Translations under genes and position numbers: made by a program
Part shown: piece by piece, positions 33,818 through 35,889 of the stretch
How the letters are laid out: every line of letters starts with the position of its first letter
How positions within the stretch are numbered: position 1 is the first letter of the stretch
The notes under the pieces: generated by a model
Databases searched by the model: none
Told to the model about the DNA's origin: nothing
Seen by the model: the letters and a program-made list of their open reading frames with translations, nothing else
Source: Azoarcus sp. TTM-91
Lineage (GTDB): Bacteria > Pseudomonadota > Gammaproteobacteria > Burkholderiales > Rhodocyclaceae
DNA length: 35,889 nucleotides
Assembly (NCBI RefSeq): GCF_012911025.1
Contig: NZ_WUEI01000044.1
Span: 1 to 35,889, forward strand
Reading direction: 5' to 3'

Positions 33818-34618
33818 TTATTCCGGCAGGACTTCGAAGGTGGCGACGTAGGAGAGGCGGCGTTCCTTGGCCTGTTTCACCGTGGTCTTGTCGTCGGTCA
33901 CGTCGGCGTCCAGCCAGTACATGCCGGCCTGCGGCCACTTCACGCTGAACTTGCCCTCGGCGTCGGTGGTGAGCTTGATCTCTTCCAGCTGGTTGCGGTA
34001 GCGGCTGCCGCCGCGCACCAGCACGACTTCGATGCCGGCGGCGGGCTTGCCGTCCACCTGGAAGCGGAAGGTGGCGCTTTCACCGGCGAAGAGGTCATTC
34101 GGATGGGTCACCGGCACCAGTTCCAGGCCCTTGCCGGTGGGCTGGATGGCGCTGGGCTTGCCCACGGTGACGAAGGTTTCCAGCCGGCTGACGGATTCGG
34201 TGACGCGCAGCTCGGTGGCGTTGGCCGGCACTTCCTTGGCGAAGTTTTCGGCGTTGCCGCGGAAGCGCTTCGGCTGGTCGCCTTCCTTCCACATGGCCAT
34301 GATGCCGTCGTTCACCACCGCCAGGCGGTAGGTGCCGGTCTGCGTCAGGTTGAGGTCGAACACGGTGCGCAGCTTGCCCTGCTGCAGGTTCTCGGTCGGC
34401 ACGGTGCTGCCGTCCGGCGCGCTGACCACCAGGTTGTCCACCCGCAGCGGCACATGGTTGAAGTGGAAGACGTCGTTGGCGACCGCGGCGTCCACCGTGA
34501 TGTAGGAGGCCTTGGACAGCACGGTGGAAGAGGGCAGCAGCCAGAAGTTGTGGGCGTGCGCGGCCGGCAGTTGCAGGCAGAAGGCGAGGGCGGCGGCGAG
34601 CTTGAGGGTGTGTTTCAT
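33818..34618 (-). CDS. DUF4198 periplasmic protein
   Basis: 266-residue exported protein. A signal peptide ends AHA, and cleavage there would leave a mature N-terminus HNFWLLPS with histidine first, a position that binds metal in several periplasmic protein families. The body is beta-rich (LRTVFDLNLTQTGTYRLAVV, then SATFRFQVDGKPAAGIEVVLVRGG and a carboxypeptidase-regulatory-like DAEGKFSVKWPQAGMYWLDADV). DUF4198 proteins are found near metal-uptake genes. It starts 31 bases after the DUF2271 stop, so the two are in one operon. Metal binding is inference. Confidence 0.82.
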   Translation of the reverse strand: MKHTLKLAAALAFCLQLPAAHAHNFWLLPSSTVLSKASYITVDAAVANDVFHFNHVPLRVDNLVVSAPDGSTVPTENLQQGKLRTVFDLNLTQTGTYRLAVVNDGIMAMWKEGDQPKRFRGNAENFAKEVPANATELRVTESVSRLETFVTVGKPSAIQPTGKGLELVPVTHPNDLFAGESATFRFQVDGKPAAGIEVVLVRGGSRYRNQLEEIKLTTDAEGKFSVKWPQAGMYWLDADVTDDKTTVKQAKERRLSYVATFEVLPE

Positions 34619-34649
34619 TCGAAGTCTCCTAGCGTGGTCATTCGGGAAT

Positions 34650-35162
34650 TCAGGGCTTGAGCTGGACGGTGATGGCGCCGAGTTCGTGCTGGCCTTGCGC
34701 TTTCAGCTGCTCGGCCTTCTGCGGCGGCCACTGGAAGGGCACGGTGAGCAGTTCGCGGCCGCCGACTTCGCGCGCGGCTTCCACCACCAGGCGGTATTCG
34801 CCCGCCGGCAGCTTGCCCAGCGGCACGCTGCCCTCGGCGAAGCTCAGGCTGTGCTTGCCGGGGGCGCGGGTGGCGCTGGTGACGCCGTCGATCGGCACTT
34901 CCAGCTCGCGGCCGGCGCGGCGCCACCACTGGCGCAGATCCTTCAGCCACTTGGTGCCTTCGTTGTTGCGCATCTTGCCGTCGTACCAGACCGCCAGATT
35001 GGCGGCGACGCTGTTGTCCGGCCGTTCGATCCAGGCAGCAACGTAGGGGCGGTGGTACTCGGCGACGCTGAGGCGGGGGATTTCCACTTCGAGGTCGATG
35101 TTGGCGGCCAGGGCCGGGGCGGCGGCCAGCAGGCTGGTGGCGAGGAGCAGGGTGCGGCGCAT
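34650..35162 (-). CDS. DUF2271 periplasmic protein with possible flavinylation motif
   Basis: 170-residue exported protein; signal peptide of about 20 residues ending ALA. The mature part fits DUF2271: VAAWIERPDNSVAANLAVWYDGKMRNNEGTKWLKDLRQWWRRAGR and a C-terminal beta sandwich (GEYRLVVEAAREVGGRELLTVPFQWPP). D92-G-V-T-S-A-T98 has the spacing of the D-x-x-(S/T)-x-A-T motif to which ApbE attaches FMN on threonine; the usual glycine is serine here. A covalent flavin would make it a periplasmic electron carrier between the PepSY protein and ferric siderophores. No apbE gene is in the window. Confidence 0.8.
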   Translation of the reverse strand: MRRTLLLATSLLAAAPALAANIDLEVEIPRLSVAEYHRPYVAAWIERPDNSVAANLAVWYDGKMRNNEGTKWLKDLRQWWRRAGRELEVPIDGVTSATRAPGKHSLSFAEGSVPLGKLPAGEYRLVVEAAREVGGRELLTVPFQWPPQKAEQLKAQGQHELGAITVQLKP

Positions 35163-35208
35163 GGAGGTCTCGGTTTGGGTTGAACGGACGGGCGCTGCGG
35201 GCGAGCGC

Positions 35209-35889
35209 TCAATGGATGAAGAGGATGGCCAGCAGCGCCGGAATCACCACGCCGAGGCCGACGATGGGCCAGGTGGAAGGCCGATTGCCGGCATGCATCT
35301 GCAGGATGAACAGTCCGGTAATGGAGAACACCAGGCAGGCGGCGGCGAAGATGTCGATGAACCAGCTCCAGGCGGTGCCTGCGTGGCGGCCCTTGTGCAG
35401 GTCGTTGAGATAGGCGATCCAGCCGCGGTCGGTGTCTTCGTATTCCAGTGCGCCGTCGTTCAGGTCCACCCGCAGCCAGGCGTCGCCGCCGGGGCGGGGC
35501 AGGGCGAGGTAGACCTCGTCGGCGGACCATTCGGCCTCTGTGTCGCGGGTGCGGATGCCGAGCTCATCGAGCAGCCAGGCGCGGAGGTCGGCGGGCAGAT
35601 GTGCGGCTTCGCCCTGCGGCCCGCTTTCGGCCTGCGTCTTCAGGTGTTCCAGCAGCGTCGGTGGCAGCTGACTTTCCCGGGTGTGGATGTGCGGCTTGGC
35701 TTCGATGTCGCCCGCGTGGTTGAGGGTGATGCCGGTGATGGCGAACAGCAGCATGCCGAGCAGGCACAGTGCGGAGCTGATCCAATGCCATTGGTGCAGC
35801 GTCTTCAGCCAGCCGCTGCGCCGGGCCTGCCGCCGCGCCGCCTGATCGGCGGCGGGCGCGCTGCTGCGCGGGGGGGAGGATTCCTGGGG
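35209..35889 (-). CDS. PepSY-associated membrane protein (5' end outside the window)
   Basis: At least 226 residues; the frame is open to the right edge without a start, so the beginning is missing. Seen: a basic N-terminal part, LKTLHQWHWISSALCLLGMLLFAITGITLNH (first membrane segment with histidines typical of PepSY_TM), a periplasmic PepSY-like region (YLALPRPGGDAWLRVDLNDGALEYEDTDRGWIAYLNDLHKGRH), and two further membrane segments (WSWFIDIFAAACLVFSITGLFIL; WPIVGLGVVIPALLAILFIH). The histidines (HQWHW, LHKGRH) could hold heme. It begins a run with DUF2271, DUF4198 and the flavoreductase. Likely role: moving electrons across the membrane for iron reduction. Confidence 0.85.
   Translation of the reverse strand, partial: PQESSPPRSSAPAADQAARRQARRSGWLKTLHQWHWISSALCLLGMLLFAITGITLNHAGDIEAKPHIHTRESQLPPTLLEHLKTQAESGPQGEAAHLPADLRAWLLDELGIRTRDTEAEWSADEVYLALPRPGGDAWLRVDLNDGALEYEDTDRGWIAYLNDLHKGRHAGTAWSWFIDIFAAACLVFSITGLFILQMHAGNRPSTWPIVGLGVVIPALLAILFIH

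Overview
The window is high-GC DNA from a diazotrophic bacterium, most likely a betaproteobacterium of the Rhodocyclales (Azospira/Dechloromonas/Azoarcus type). That placement is inferred from the nif gene content and layout and from protein character; no rRNA or other marker is present. The centre is a molybdenum nitrogenase region, flanked by envelope and iron-acquisition genes. nifE, nifN, nifX, nifU, nifS, nifV, nifA and nifL are not here and must lie elsewhere.

Layout. (1) 1-3.5 kb: the tail of an unknown gene, a LysR regulator divergent from a TauE/SafE exporter, and a lipoprotein with a YiiX-type papain-like domain. (2) 3.7-9.8 kb, plus strand: two NifA sites and a sigma-54 promoter, then nifB, a 2[4Fe-4S] ferredoxin, nifO, a flavodiiron protein, a [2Fe-2S] ferredoxin, a Shethna FeSII-like protein, nifQ and draG. 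This operon combines FeMo-cofactor synthesis, electron transfer, oxygen protection and nitrogenase reactivation. (3) 9.8-12.1 kb, minus strand: SYLF and DUF3300 envelope proteins. (4) 12.5-14.9 kb, minus strand: draT, a SIR2-like protein and a bacteriohemerythrin. The last two have their own NifA site and sigma-54 promoter. (5) 14.8-21 kb, plus strand: NifA site, sigma-54 promoter, nifHDK, nifT, nifY and a small nif-linked gene, ending in a strong bidirectional terminator. (6) 21-24.5 kb: feoBA (minus) divergent from a second-type ribosomal protein S4 gene and a small coupled gene (plus); Fur-like boxes overlap both putative promoters. (7) 24.6-28.7 kb: a minimal Csu-type (spore coat U) chaperone-usher pilus operon. 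(8) 28.7-35.9 kb, minus strand: PiuC-like hydroxylase, catecholate-type TonB receptor, and a split PepSY / DUF2271 / DUF4198 / flavodoxin-reductase set that looks like a transmembrane ferric-siderophore reductase.

How it fits together. NifB makes the cofactor core and NifQ supplies molybdenum. NifHDK is the enzyme. DraT switches NifH off by ADP-ribosylating its arginine and DraG reverses this. The flavodiiron protein, FeSII and hemerythrin are three different oxygen-handling proteins under nitrogen-fixation control. FeoAB and the TonB/PepSY cluster supply the iron nitrogenase needs. The points most worth a second look are the separately NifA-controlled SIR2-hemerythrin unit, a covarying hairpin before both nifD and nifK, an attenuator-like structure in the nifH leader, a cyanobacterial-type S4 paralogue under an apparent Fur-controlled promoter, and a possible flavinylation motif in the DUF2271 protein.
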